Notes under the pieces: generated by a model
What the model was told of the DNA's origin: nothing
Databases searched by the model: none
What the model saw: the letters and a program-made list of their open reading frames with translations, nothing else
Assembly (NCBI GenBank): GCA_900550545.1
Contig: URSS01000008.1
Span: forward strand, 1-64,000
Source: an uncultured Lachnobacterium sp.
GTDB lineage: Bacteria > Bacillota > Clostridia > Lachnospirales > Lachnospiraceae
DNA length: 64,000 nucleotides
Reading direction: 5' to 3'
Position numbers and translations under genes: made by a program
Part shown: positions 52,534 through 61,763 of the stretch, piece by piece
Position numbering within the stretch: the stretch's first letter is position 1
Layout: every line of letters starts with the position of its first letter

Positions 52534-53361
52534 ATGAAAAACACAGCAGTTACATTTCGGGATGCAAAGCAGAAAGGTGAGAAACTTACCATGCTTACCG
52601 CATATGATTATTCCACAGCAAAACTGATCGATGAGGCTGGAGTCAATGCAATCCTTGTAGGGGATTCACTTGGCATGGTTATGCTTGGATATGAGGACAC
52701 ACTTTCTGTGACAATGGAAGATATGATTCATCACAGTGCAGCAGTTGCCAGAGGAATCAAAAATACACTTCTGATCACAGATATGCCATTTATGTCTTAT
52801 CAGACATCGGTTTATGATGCCGTAGTCAATGCTGGCCGTCTGGTAAAAGAAGGACGTGCCCAGGCAGTCAAATTAGAAGGTGGTATGGAAGTCTGTGACC
52901 ATATTCGTGCGATTGTCAAGGCATCTATTCCGGTTTGTGCGCATCTGGGACTGACACCGCAGTCCGTAAATGCGTTCGGCGGATTTAAGGTACAGGGAAA
53001 AGGTGAGGAAGCAGCACAGAGACTTTTGGATGAGGCGCGTGCGGTCGAAGAGGCAGGAGCTTTCGCTGTTGTATTGGAATGTGTACCACAGGCATTGGCA
53101 GAGAAAATTACAAAGTCAATCAATATCCCGACCATCGGTATCGGCGCGGGTGCAGGCTGTGACGGACAGGTACTTGTTTATCAGGATATGCTTGGCATGT
53201 ATTCCGACATGGTGCCGAAGTTTGCAAAACAGTATGCGCAGGTCGGCACACAGATGAAAGAAGCGTTTGCGGCTTATCGAAAAGAAGTGGCAGATGGAAC
53301 GTTCCCGGCACCGGAGCACACCTTTAAAATGGATGAGACAATTCTGGATAAATTATATTAA
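52534..53361 (+). CDS. panB: 3-methyl-2-oxobutanoate hydroxymethyltransferase
   Basis: 275 residues from ATG 52534, with GAAGGAGG upstream; the frame is open from 52450 inside the previous gene. Motifs: MLTAYDYSTAKLIDEAG, LVGDSLGMVMLGY, AVKLEGG, AHLGLTPQSVNAFGGFKVQG and the metal/base region GIGAGAGCDGQVLV. It adds a one-carbon unit from methylene-tetrahydrofolate to ketoisovalerate in pantothenate synthesis. Confidence 0.95.
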   Translation: MKNTAVTFRDAKQKGEKLTMLTAYDYSTAKLIDEAGVNAILVGDSLGMVMLGYEDTLSVTMEDMIHHSAAVARGIKNTLLITDMPFMSYQTSVYDAVVNAGRLVKEGRAQAVKLEGGMEVCDHIRAIVKASIPVCAHLGLTPQSVNAFGGFKVQGKGEEAAQRLLDEARAVEEAGAFAVVLECVPQALAEKITKSINIPTIGIGAGAGCDGQVLVYQDMLGMYSDMVPKFAKQYAQVGTQMKEAFAAYRKEVADGTFPAPEHTFKMDETILDKLY

Positions 53362-53363
53362 AT

Positions 53364-53417
53364 GTGTCAGGCATTCTATGAACACCTGACATGCAGCGTC
53401 AGCCCTTAATGGGCTGA
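53364..53417 (+). other. panB-panC intercistronic hairpins
   Basis: TGTCAGG/CCTGACA and TCAGCCC/GGGCTGA (53399-53405/53411-53417) can fold between panB and panC. No T-tract follows, so they may stabilise or pause the transcript and not end it. Confidence 0.45.
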
Positions 53418-53438
53418 TGTTCGAAAGGAGAAAAATTA

Positions 53439-54284
53439 ATGAAAATATATGGAGAAATCGCAAAAGTAAGAGAGACAGTAAAAGCATGGAAAGCACAGGG
53501 CCTTACCGTTGGATTTGTACCGACGATGGGATATCTGCATGAGGGCCATAAGAGCCTGATCGATGCCGCCAGAAAAGAAAATGACCGTGTGGTTGTAAGC
53601 ATTTTCGTAAACCCAATGCAGTTCGGACCGAAGGAAGATCTGGCAAGTTACCCGAGAGATCTCGACAAGGATGCAAAGCTTTGTGAGGCAGCAGGCGTGG
53701 ATGTGATCTTTCATCCGGAACCGGAAGAGATGTACACACCACAGTTTTGCTCTTATGTGGATATGAATGGACTGACAACCGAACTTTGTGGAAAAACCAG
53801 ACCGACACATTTCCGTGGTGTGCAGACAGTCGTATTGAAGTTATTCCATATCGTGACACCGGACCGTGCATATTTTGGACAGAAGGACGCACAGCAGCTT
53901 GCAGTCATCAAGCGCATGGTTACGGACCTGAATGTGGATGTACAGATCATCGGATGCCCAATCATCCGCGAAGAGGACGGTCTTGCAAAAAGTTCCAGAA
54001 ATACATATCTGAATGCAGAAGAACGCAAGGCGGCACTGGTACTGAGTCGCAGTCTGAAGCTTGGAAAAGAACTTGTTGCAAAGGGCGAAAAGAGTGCGGA
54101 AGCTGTGAAGAAAGTGATTACAGAGGAAATCGAAAAAGAACCTCTGGCAAAAATTGATTATGCGGAAGTCGTTGATTTTGACACAATCACACCAACCGAA
54201 ACCATTGGAAAGTCCGTACTTGTTGCAATCGCTGTTTATATTGGAAAAACGAGACTCATTGACAACTTTATCGTGGAGGCTTAG
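53439..54284 (+). CDS. panC: Pantothenate synthetase
   Basis: 281 residues. The HIGH-type ATP motif is FVPTMGYLHEGHKSLID, followed by SIFVNPMQFGPKEDL and the KMSK-like KSSRNTYL. It joins pantoate and beta-alanine with ATP. GAAAGGAGAAA precedes the ATG, and panD follows after 3 bp. Confidence 0.96.
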   Translation: MKIYGEIAKVRETVKAWKAQGLTVGFVPTMGYLHEGHKSLIDAARKENDRVVVSIFVNPMQFGPKEDLASYPRDLDKDAKLCEAAGVDVIFHPEPEEMYTPQFCSYVDMNGLTTELCGKTRPTHFRGVQTVVLKLFHIVTPDRAYFGQKDAQQLAVIKRMVTDLNVDVQIIGCPIIREEDGLAKSSRNTYLNAEERKAALVLSRSLKLGKELVAKGEKSAEAVKKVITEEIEKEPLAKIDYAEVVDFDTITPTETIGKSVLVAIAVYIGKTRLIDNFIVEA

Positions 54285-54287
54285 CAT

Positions 54288-54680
54288 ATGACATATACAA
54301 TGTTGAAAGGTAAAATTCATCGCGCAGTAGTCAAGCAGGCAGATTTAAATTATGTGGGAAGTATTACGGTGGATACTGAGCTGCTTGAAGCTGCGGGAAT
54401 TATGGAATACGAACTTGTTCAGATCGTGGATGTGGAGAATGGAAACCGGTTTGAAACCTACACGATTGCAGGTGAACCAGGTTCCGGCATGATCTGCCTG
54501 AATGGTGCAGCGGCAAGACAGGTGGCCGTGGGGGATCATGTGATCCTCATGTGCTATGCGCAGATGACACCGGAGGAAGCAAAACAGCACAAACCGAAAG
54601 TTGTTTTTGTGGATGAGGAAAATCATATTTCCAAGATGACGAACTACGAAAAGCATGGAAAGATTGCAGAGGATATGTAA
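54288..54680 (+). CDS. panD: Aspartate 1-decarboxylase
   Basis: 130 residues of the pyruvoyl-dependent PanD family. The self-cleavage Gly-Ser lies in YVGSITVDTELLEAAG, and GAAARQVAVGDHVILMCYA is typical of the family. It supplies beta-alanine for PanC. The DUF2752 gene overlaps its end by 26 bp. Confidence 0.96.
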   Translation: MTYTMLKGKIHRAVVKQADLNYVGSITVDTELLEAAGIMEYELVQIVDVENGNRFETYTIAGEPGSGMICLNGAAARQVAVGDHVILMCYAQMTPEEAKQHKPKVVFVDEENHISKMTNYEKHGKIAEDM

Positions 54681-55089
54681 GAGAATAACAGAAGATCTCT
54701 ATCTTTGGAGATGGGCATTGCTTGTGCTGCTCGTGTATGGCTGTGTGACACAGATTGTATATGGCACGATTTGTCCGTTTGTGGTATTCAGTGGCTTTCC
54801 CTGTCCGGCATGCGGACTGACCAGAGGGGTATGTGCGATACTTACCGGGCATTGGAAGATGGCAGCGGTATATAATATTACCGCTTTTTTGTGGCTGCCG
54901 GCACTCATCTGGTTCTGTGTTATGCGCTATATTATTGGAAAAAATAAAGTCTGCTGGGAGCCGGTCTTTATCGTGATTGCAATGATTACCGTTATTTATT
55001 ATATTTATCGTATGAAGATATGCTTTCCGGGAAAACCTCCGATGTGTTATCAGGCAAAAAATATCGTGACATGGCTTTTACATCTGTGA
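54655..55089 (+). CDS. DUF2752 membrane protein
   Basis: 144 residues. The DUF2752 core is FPCPACGLTRGVCAILTGHW, flanked by three membrane helices. Function unknown. Its start lies within panD, so it is co-transcribed with the pan operon, perhaps only by proximity. Confidence 0.8.
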   Translation: MERLQRICKRITEDLYLWRWALLVLLVYGCVTQIVYGTICPFVVFSGFPCPACGLTRGVCAILTGHWKMAAVYNITAFLWLPALIWFCVMRYIIGKNKVCWEPVFIVIAMITVIYYIYRMKICFPGKPPMCYQAKNIVTWLLHL

Positions 55090-55137
55090 TATACTATAAA
55101 AGGAGTTTATAAACGAATTTACTGAGGAGGAAATGAA

Positions 55138-55581
55138 ATGTTTTGTACAAATTGTGGAACAGAAAACAATAATGGTGAAACAAACTGCAAAAACTGTGGT
55201 GCACCATTAGCGGGAGCAGACAACAATGCTGCATTCAATAATGGTTCTTACGCATATAACCAGCAGGGAACTGGAACATATGGAAACCAGAATCAGCCAT
55301 ATCCGAACAACAATGTGGGATTTAATGAGAGCATGATTCCGGAAGAATATCGTCCAATCAGCATGTGGGGATATTTTGGATATCAGATTCTGTTTGCGAT
55401 TCCATGTGTCGGTCTGATTCTGTTACTGGTATTCTCTTTCGGAGGAACCAAGAATCAGAACTTAAAGAACTTTGCAAGATCTTATTTCTGCATGCTGATC
55501 ATCGGAGTTATTCTGGTAGCAATTGTTATGGCAATTGGTGGTGTTGGCTTTTTGTCAAGCGTAAGCAATGGTTATTACTAA
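55138..55581 (+). CDS. Zinc-ribbon membrane protein
   Basis: 147 residues. An N-terminal zinc ribbon (MFCTNCGTEN, CKNCGAPL) is joined by an Asn/Gln/Gly-rich linker to two C-terminal membrane helices (ILFAIPCVGLILLLVFSF and MLIIGVILVAIVMAIGGVG). Role unknown. GAGGAGGAAATG start, and a terminator follows. Confidence 0.8.
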   Translation: MFCTNCGTENNNGETNCKNCGAPLAGADNNAAFNNGSYAYNQQGTGTYGNQNQPYPNNNVGFNESMIPEEYRPISMWGYFGYQILFAIPCVGLILLLVFSFGGTKNQNLKNFARSYFCMLIIGVILVAIVMAIGGVGFLSSVSNGYY

Positions 55582-55611
55582 TTCGTTAGCAAACATATAA
55601 AAGAAAGCAAA

Positions 55612-55666
55612 ATATGAGATTCGTATCTTCTTTAAGGACAGAGGGAGAGCGAATCTCATTTTATTT
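55612..55666 (+). terminator. Terminator after the zinc-ribbon gene
   Basis: ATGAGATTCG (55614-55623) pairs with CGAATCTCAT (55650-55659), then TTTATTT. Confidence 0.75.
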
Positions 55667-55777
55667 ATACGAAGATGTGTGGTCTTGAATGAATTTTTGG
55701 AATCAGTTATAATGGGGCTTATAGCATTTGCCCGTTGAAAACATGTGTGAGGCAGATACAAAAGAAAGGAAGACAAA

Positions 55778-56584
55778 ATGGATTTAGGTCATGTATCTGT
55801 GGTGAGTATCATTGGAATGATCGTTTCAATGCTCATTGCGATTGGATTACCCGTATTTTTGATGCTTTTTGTGCGAAAAAAGGAAAAAGCACAGATTAAT
55901 TTCTTTTTTATTGGTGCAGCAGTATTTGTGCTGGCAGCATTGTTCTTAGAACAGTCCTGTCATGCTGTGGTATTGAGCGTTGCCGGAGATGTTCTGAAAG
56001 GAAATGTATTTCTTTATGCATTGTATGCAGGACTTGCGGCAGCCGTGTTTGAAGAGACCGGCCGACTTATTGCAATGAATATATTTTCAAAGAGACAGAA
56101 AGTACGGTTGAATGATGCCAATGCGTTTATGTATGGAATCGGACATGGTGGAGCAGAATCGATTCTTTTGGTTGGTATTACATGTATCAATAATCTTACA
56201 ACTTCTGTTATGATCAATAATGGTTCCATTGAGACAACACTGAAGGCTTTGGATGCAAAAACACAGAGTACAGCACTTGACAGTATCAAAGCATTGTGGA
56301 CGACAGCACCATACGAATTTTATCTGGCAGGTGTGGAACGTATTTTTGCCATTGCAATTCAGATTGCATTATCCATGCTTATGTATACAGCAATCCGCTA
56401 CGGAAAGAAATGGCTTATTGCGTTGGCATTTGAGATTCATTTCATGGTAGACTTCGTAACAGTACTTGCAGGAAATTTCCTGGATGATATTGTTATGGAA
56501 TTATTAATCGGAATCCTTGCGGCTATGATATCCTATGCGACTTATAGAATCTGGAAGCGATGTTCGACGGAGCAGCAGGCGTAG
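55778..56584 (+). CDS. YhfC-type intramembrane protease
   Basis: 268 residues, about seven membrane helices. The FEETGR motif and GIGHGGAES downstream match the YhfC family of glutamic-type intramembrane proteases related to CAAX proteases. Substrate unknown. AAAGGAAG precedes the ATG. Confidence 0.75.
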   Translation: MDLGHVSVVSIIGMIVSMLIAIGLPVFLMLFVRKKEKAQINFFFIGAAVFVLAALFLEQSCHAVVLSVAGDVLKGNVFLYALYAGLAAAVFEETGRLIAMNIFSKRQKVRLNDANAFMYGIGHGGAESILLVGITCINNLTTSVMINNGSIETTLKALDAKTQSTALDSIKALWTTAPYEFYLAGVERIFAIAIQIALSMLMYTAIRYGKKWLIALAFEIHFMVDFVTVLAGNFLDDIVMELLIGILAAMISYATYRIWKRCSTEQQA

Positions 56585-56608
56585 ACAGTAGAGAGAGGAT
56601 TTGATTTT

Positions 56609-57541
56609 ATGAGTACACAATTAAGACATTCCCTGTTGCTGCTTTTGACGGCATTTATCTGGGGTGTGGCATTTGTAGCGCAGAGTGTCGGAATGGATTA
56701 TGTAGGCCCGTTTACGTTCACAGCCTCCCGTTCGCTGATTGGTGCGGTGGTACTCCTTCCGGTCATCTGGTTTCGGACGAAAAAAGAAAATGGTGTAAAG
56801 GCAGAACAAAAGAAGGGGACTGCAGTGGATAAGCAGGAAAAGAAAAATTTGCTGCGGGGAGGAATTGTTTGTGGCGTATTTCTTTGTATTGCCACCAATT
56901 TGCAACAGATTGGTCTACAGTACAGTACGGTCGGCAAGTCAGGATTTGTCACAGCCATGTATATCGTGCTGGTACCAATTCTAGGAATTTTTATTCACAA
57001 GGGAATTGATATGCGAAAGGTGATTTCTGTGATACTTGCAGTGTGTGGTCTGTATCTGCTATGCATGACAGACGGAAACTTTTCGATTGGAAAAGGTGAT
57101 ATTTTTACAATTTTATGCGCATTGGCATTTTCGTTGCAGATTCTTTCCGTTGATCATTTTGCACCGAAGGTGGACTGTGTAAAACTGGCAAGTTTGCAGT
57201 TCTTGATATGTGGAATCTGTTCCTGTGTGCCGATGTTGTTGGTTGAGCATCCACAGTTTTCGCAGCTGGTGGCGGCATGGATGCCAATTTTATATGCAGG
57301 AATTCTTTCGAACGGTGTGGCATATACCTTACAGATCGTGGCACAGAAAGGACTCAATCCGACGGTTGCATCGTTGATTATGAGTTTAGAGTCTGTAATT
57401 TCGGTGTTGGCAGGATGGGCGATTTTACACCAGACACTGACAAAAAGAGAATTGGCAGGATGCGTGTTTATGTTTGCAGCAATTATTATTGTGCAGTTAA
57501 AACCTGGAGAAAATGGAGGTTATCATGAAGAATATAATTGA
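56609..57541 (+). CDS. EamA/DMT-family transporter
   Basis: 310 residues with ten membrane helices in two EamA repeats (LLTAFIWGVAFVAQSVG; NPTVASLIMSLESVISVLAGW). A charged loop with many lysines sits after helix 2. Members often export amino acids or metabolites. Its last 17 bp overlap cysE, so O-acetylserine or cysteine export is conceivable but unproven. Confidence 0.85.
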   Translation: MSTQLRHSLLLLLTAFIWGVAFVAQSVGMDYVGPFTFTASRSLIGAVVLLPVIWFRTKKENGVKAEQKKGTAVDKQEKKNLLRGGIVCGVFLCIATNLQQIGLQYSTVGKSGFVTAMYIVLVPILGIFIHKGIDMRKVISVILAVCGLYLLCMTDGNFSIGKGDIFTILCALAFSLQILSVDHFAPKVDCVKLASLQFLICGICSCVPMLLVEHPQFSQLVAAWMPILYAGILSNGVAYTLQIVAQKGLNPTVASLIMSLESVISVLAGWAILHQTLTKRELAGCVFMFAAIIIVQLKPGENGGYHEEYN

Positions 57542-58475
57542 ACGTGAAGTGGATGGAATATTGACAGATATCCTGGATGATTATAAAAAGAAACGTGCGA
57601 TCGACAAAAATGATATTTATAATCAGCCGGACAAAAATGAAATTATTGCAATTTTAGATCATTTGATGGCAATTGTTTATCCGGGATTTTTCCGGGAAAA
57701 AAGCCACAAAATTTATAATCTCAGCCATACGGTTTCCACCTTGATTGAGGATGTGCTGTTCCATTTGAACAAGCAGATCATGGTTGTAATGAAATATACA
57801 AAAGCATTTTCGGAGGAGCAGGAGGAAGAATTAGAGGAGTTCGCACAGAATGCATCGGTTGCTTTCCTTAAGACGATTCCAAAAATCCGTGAGTATCTCG
57901 ATACAGATCTGCAGGCAGCTTTGGACGGAGATCCGGCAGCAAGCAGCAAGGAAGAAATTATTTTCTCTTATCCGGGGCTGTATGCAATCACAGTGTATCG
58001 TCTTGCACATGAGCTGTTTCTTCTGAAAGTGCCACTCATTCCGCGTATGATGACGGAGCATGCACACAGCAAAACTGGAATTGATATTCATCCGGGTGCA
58101 ACGATTGGAAAATATTTCTTTATCGATCATGGTACTGGCATTGTTGTCGGTGAGACAACAGTGATCGGTGAGCATGTAAAACTATATCAGGGTGTAACAC
58201 TTGGTGCATTGTCTACCAAAGGTGGACAGAAACTGCGCCATGTGAGACGTCATCCAACAATCTGCGACAATGTAACCATTTACTCAGGAGCGTCTATCCT
58301 TGGCGGAAATACGGTGGTCGAAGAAGGTGTTGTTGTGGGCGGAAATGCTTTTATTACTAAGTCTGTCAGCAAGGGGACAAAAGTCAGCGTGAAGAATCAG
58401 GAACTGGTATATCATAGTGACGACGAGTCTTTGCACCAAAATGAACAGGACGAGTCTTGGTTTTATGTTATTTAA
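57525..58475 (+). CDS. cysE: Serine O-acetyltransferase
   Basis: 316 residues from ATG 57525, with GGAGG 6 bp upstream; the ATG at 57513 overlaps that site. The C-terminal left-handed beta-helix reads GIDIHPGATIGKYFFIDHGTG, VVGETTVIG, YQGVTLGALS and a closing GGNAFITKSV. His and Asp of FIDHGTG are catalytic in the family. It acetylates serine for CysK at 24169. The N-terminal half (about 150 residues) is the longer helical form seen in Clostridia (EpsC-like). Confidence 0.93.
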   Translation: MKNIIEREVDGILTDILDDYKKKRAIDKNDIYNQPDKNEIIAILDHLMAIVYPGFFREKSHKIYNLSHTVSTLIEDVLFHLNKQIMVVMKYTKAFSEEQEEELEEFAQNASVAFLKTIPKIREYLDTDLQAALDGDPAASSKEEIIFSYPGLYAITVYRLAHELFLLKVPLIPRMMTEHAHSKTGIDIHPGATIGKYFFIDHGTGIVVGETTVIGEHVKLYQGVTLGALSTKGGQKLRHVRRHPTICDNVTIYSGASILGGNTVVEEGVVVGGNAFITKSVSKGTKVSVKNQELVYHSDDESLHQNEQDESWFYVI

Positions 58476-58598
58476 TCGATTCTGAATAGTTACATCTAAA
58501 TTATTCGCATCTCATTGCGTTTGATGTAGCATGTATGATAAAATAAAAAGTATGTGACATGCATACAGAATATGGTGTGGGTTTAGGAGAGTTAACAC

Positions 58599-59564
58599 AT
58601 GATTGACAAAAAGAAATTAAGAAATGCAATAAATAAAAGCCAGAAGGCAATGCAGAATAAACCAACGGATCCGAGCATGACCGTGGATGTCAAAAATGAA
58701 GATCTTGAGGCACAGATTAAAGTTTATACAAAGGAGAAAACTGGAGATAATTTGAACCAGCTTATTGAAATTGCCCGAAAGTGCAGACTTCTGGTACCGG
58801 CAAATTTAAATGAGCAGAACCAGCCGGTTCCATGTCTGATTAATAGTCAGGAAAATGGATTGTTTTTCCCGGCATATACATCCAAAGAGCAGATTCCAAA
58901 GGAGCCAAAGAGCCCGGCAATTATTAATATGCCGTATCTGGCAATCAATGAAGTTGCCTGTCGTCAGGCGGAACATATTGGAGGAATTGTTATTAATCCA
59001 TTTACAGACAATCTGGTGTTTAAGATGCCTTTGGTACAGCGTATTGAGAAAGTGGAGAAAGCACGTAAGAATGCTGGAAAAGTAAAGACGATGCAGTTGA
59101 CACCGGAACAGTATGTATTGTTCGAGCGTAAGCAGTTTGAGTTTGGATTTCTTCCAAGACGTTTATTTGAAAATGGCAAAGAGTTGATGGAGCAGCTCAG
59201 CGAGAAAAAAGAAGAATATATTGATCAGCTGTTTGAAGAGTCTTATCAGCAGAAACGTATGTATCCGTACCTGCCAGAAGATTTCTCGGTTATGGTTTTG
59301 AATATTTCGGATGATCTGACGATTGCTCGTGTCGATTTGCCAAGTCGTGAAATGGGAGTTCCGTCCTGCTATCGTATCTATCTTGCATGGAACGAAAAGG
59401 AACAGAAGGGACGTTACATGACGATTGAGAAGACAAAAGATGCCGGAAGTAATCTTTTAGGAGAAATGGGAAGTGACTGGAAGCATATCAATCATGGTCA
59501 GGCTCCGGTAGAAGGCGCAGAGCTACAGACCATTCTTGATATCTTAGAAGAAAAATTGTCATAA
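58599..59564 (+). CDS. SseB-family protein
   Basis: 321 residues. The N-terminal SseB domain runs from about 40 (LNQLIEIARKCRLLVPAN, LFFPAYTSKEQIP, INPF) and the C-terminal SseB_C-like half includes ISDDLTIARVDLP. Function in Firmicutes is unknown. TAGGAGAG precedes the ATG. It converges on the YbaK gene with a 1-bp gap. Confidence 0.8.
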   Translation: MIDKKKLRNAINKSQKAMQNKPTDPSMTVDVKNEDLEAQIKVYTKEKTGDNLNQLIEIARKCRLLVPANLNEQNQPVPCLINSQENGLFFPAYTSKEQIPKEPKSPAIINMPYLAINEVACRQAEHIGGIVINPFTDNLVFKMPLVQRIEKVEKARKNAGKVKTMQLTPEQYVLFERKQFEFGFLPRRLFENGKELMEQLSEKKEEYIDQLFEESYQQKRMYPYLPEDFSVMVLNISDDLTIARVDLPSREMGVPSCYRIYLAWNEKEQKGRYMTIEKTKDAGSNLLGEMGSDWKHINHGQAPVEGAELQTILDILEEKLS

Positions 59565-59565
59565 T

Positions 59566-60048
59566 TTATTGTGCAAGAATCGGAGCAAACGATGCACGAA
59601 CAACCTTTGCAAGATCCTGTGGGTTGAGTGCAATCGTGGTTCCGATGCGGCCACCGCTGATATACATCTTATCAAATTGTTCTGCGGATTCGTCGATAAC
59701 GGTAGGAAACGCTTTTTTCATACCAAGCGGACTGCAACCACCACGGACATATCCGGTGATGGCGGTAAGATCCTTGACGTGGATCATCTCGACCGATTTT
59801 TCGCCGACAGAGCGGGCAGCGGCTTTTAAGTCTACTTCCTCAGCAATCGGAATGACAAATACATAGTATTGTTTGCTTTTTCCCTGCATAACGAGTGTTT
59901 TGTATGTCTGTTCGGCAGGGGCACCCGTTTTTTCAATGGTATGCATACCATCAATAAATTCATCACATTCATAATTGATCAGTTCATATTCTATTTTGTT
60001 GCGCTCTAAGATACGCACAGCGTTTGTTTTTACTTCTTTTTTTCCCAT
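59566..60048 (-). CDS. ybaK: YbaK/EbsC Cys-tRNA(Pro) deacylase
   Basis: 160 residues of the YbaK/ProX editing family. The N-terminal AVRILERNKIEYELINYE, the active-site lysine region QTYKTLVMQGKS, and GYVRGGCSPLGMKKAFP are typical. It hydrolyses mischarged Cys-tRNA(Pro). Convergent with the SseB gene. Confidence 0.92.
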   Translation of the reverse strand: MGKKEVKTNAVRILERNKIEYELINYECDEFIDGMHTIEKTGAPAEQTYKTLVMQGKSKQYYVFVIPIAEEVDLKAAARSVGEKSVEMIHVKDLTAITGYVRGGCSPLGMKKAFPTVIDESAEQFDKMYISGGRIGTTIALNPQDLAKVVRASFAPILAQ

Positions 60049-60214
60049 ATATGTTTGATACTCCTATATGATAAGTTTTCATGCATCCTCGAAAGGCTGC
60101 ATTTCTATTTCGCCACTCATTATAGCAAATTCACAAGAAAAGTTGAACTGGAAATGCAGAAATGTTATAATAAATGTCGCTAAAAATGAAATAAACAGGT
60201 AAAGGAGCATGCAT

Positions 60215-60805
60215 ATGAAGGATTTTTTGAAACGAATCAAAGCGGATTTTCTGGCATCATCCATTTTATGTATTGTGCTGGGAATCATATTTATCATTTG
60301 CAATGATGGTGTGATCAATCTCATGGGAAGCGTGTTTGCGGTGATATTGATTATCATTGGTGCTGTATATGTGGGAAGCTTTTTCCTGAATTTTATTACG
60401 AATGGATTGTCTGTGCTTACGGGGGTAATCATACTCGCTGTGGGAATTTGGTTCCTTGTTCAGCCGGCAGTGATCGTAAGCCTGATTCCAATTGTACTTG
60501 GAGTTGTGTTGTTGTTCCATGGACTTCGTGCTATCAAAGAAACGATTGAGGCGAAGAAATTTGGATACGATGCATGGGGCGCAGATCTGATTCTTGCAAT
60601 CATCAGTCTGATCTGCGGATTTATTTGCGTGTTTGATGCCTTTGGAGTGATGGAGAAAGCAACAATTGTTGTTGGAATCATCCTGATATACAATGGAGTC
60701 TCGAATATATGGATCTCATGCAGTGCAACCCGTGCTGCAAAAGATTATGCTCGTCGCAATGTTACGGTGGATGTTAATTTTGTTGAGGACGATGATGACA
60801 AATGA
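60215..60805 (+). CDS. DUF308 (HdeD-like) membrane protein
   Basis: 196 residues from ATG 60215, 7 bp after AAAGGAG; ATG 60209 is too close. Six membrane helices in pairs, typical of HdeD/DUF308 (SILCIVLGIIFIICN, LIPIVLGVVLLFHGLRAI). Function unknown. The 76-residue gene starts inside its stop (ATGA). Confidence 0.82.
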   Translation: MKDFLKRIKADFLASSILCIVLGIIFIICNDGVINLMGSVFAVILIIIGAVYVGSFFLNFITNGLSVLTGVIILAVGIWFLVQPAVIVSLIPIVLGVVLLFHGLRAIKETIEAKKFGYDAWGADLILAIISLICGFICVFDAFGVMEKATIVVGIILIYNGVSNIWISCSATRAAKDYARRNVTVDVNFVEDDDDK

Positions 60806-61032
60806 GACAGATGGAATTTAAGATGGAACGACCTGGACTTACCAAGGTCGGAGATGAATTATCTGTTACAGAGGGAAAGCTTCCGACTTCTTATTATTAT
60901 ACAATTGAGCATGCGATTGCCATGTCTGGGAACTATGCGGTGAGTGAACGACTCAAAAGCCGTAAAGGAACCGTTGTGGATGTGAAGGAGACGGAAAAAG
61001 GATACTTTGTAACCATGGAATTTGATGAATAG
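60802..61032 (+). CDS. Small hypothetical protein
   Basis: 76 residues starting at an ATGA overlap with the DUF308 gene. Charged and soluble, beginning MRQMEFKMERPGLTKVGD and ending VTMEFDE; no family recognised. The SRKGTVVDVKE stretch looks like a small beta-barrel strand pair. It lies between DUF308 and TetR genes in an evident operon, which supports its being real. Confidence 0.6.
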   Translation: MRQMEFKMERPGLTKVGDELSVTEGKLPTSYYYTIEHAIAMSGNYAVSERLKSRKGTVVDVKETEKGYFVTMEFDE

Positions 61033-61043
61033 TAAGGTAAGAT

Positions 61044-61610
61044 ATGGCTACACAGAACAAAAACGATATTGACCAGTTGCTGGCAGATAGTTTAAAGCAG
61101 CTGGCATCCAAGAAGTTACTGGAGAAAATAACAATTAAAGAGATTACGGATCTGGCCGGGGTAATTCGACCGACATTCTACAATCATTTTCAGGATAAAT
61201 TTGAACTGTTGGAGTGGATTATAAAAAAAGATCTGTTAGAACCGATTCAGCCGCTGATCCGCAATGATATGTTTATGGAGGCGATGGTTCTTCTTTTTAC
61301 CAATATCGAGAGAGACAGGGCTTTTTATTCCCATGTGGTCAAACTCGAGGGTCCGGTCACATTCCACAGCATTGCGCACAAGTGCGTAAAAGAGGTGCTT
61401 CTGGCAATCATCAATGAGCAGATGACGGGAAAAGAATCGAAACACGAGTGGCTGACGCCGGAGGTCATTGCTTCGTACTATGCAGAATCGCTTTGTTTTG
61501 CGGCGGAGACCTGGATCAACCAGAATATGGTTCTGCCACCGAAAGAGATGGCGGAAGCCTATCAGTACATGATTTCCCGTTCCATGATGGATATTATCAA
61601 AGAGTTATAG
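61044..61610 (+). CDS. TetR/AcrR-family regulator (DhaS-like)
   Basis: 188 residues. The helix-turn-helix is KITIKEITDLAGVIRPTFYNHFQDKFELL. The C-terminal ligand domain ends YQYMISRSMMDIIKEL, as in the DhaS-like subset. It may repress the MMPL transporter downstream. Preceded by a weak AAGGTAAG site. Confidence 0.85.
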   Translation: MATQNKNDIDQLLADSLKQLASKKLLEKITIKEITDLAGVIRPTFYNHFQDKFELLEWIIKKDLLEPIQPLIRNDMFMEAMVLLFTNIERDRAFYSHVVKLEGPVTFHSIAHKCVKEVLLAIINEQMTGKESKHEWLTPEVIASYYAESLCFAAETWINQNMVLPPKEMAEAYQYMISRSMMDIIKEL

Positions 61611-61642
61611 GGTTCATACAATTTCACAGGAATGTATAACAG

Positions 61643-61670
61643 AATATACAAATGCACACAATTGTATATT
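61643..61670. promoter_or_regulatory. Inverted repeat between the TetR and MMPL genes
   Basis: AATATACAA (61643-61651) and TTGTATATT (61662-61670) are perfect inverted arms with a 10-bp spacer, just before the terminator. It is a candidate operator for the TetR protein. Confidence 0.4.
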
Positions 61671-61683
61671 ACATTGATACAGG

Positions 61684-61720
61684 AAAAAAAGATTGAATAT
61701 TTTCATATTCAATCTTTTTT
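61684..61720 (+). terminator. Terminator of the TetR gene
   Basis: Perfect 16-bp stem (61685-61700 with 61705-61720) around TTTC, ending in T6. Confidence 0.9.
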
Positions 61721-61763
61721 CATATGATAAATCCGATGAAAAATATATAGGATGGTGAGCATT

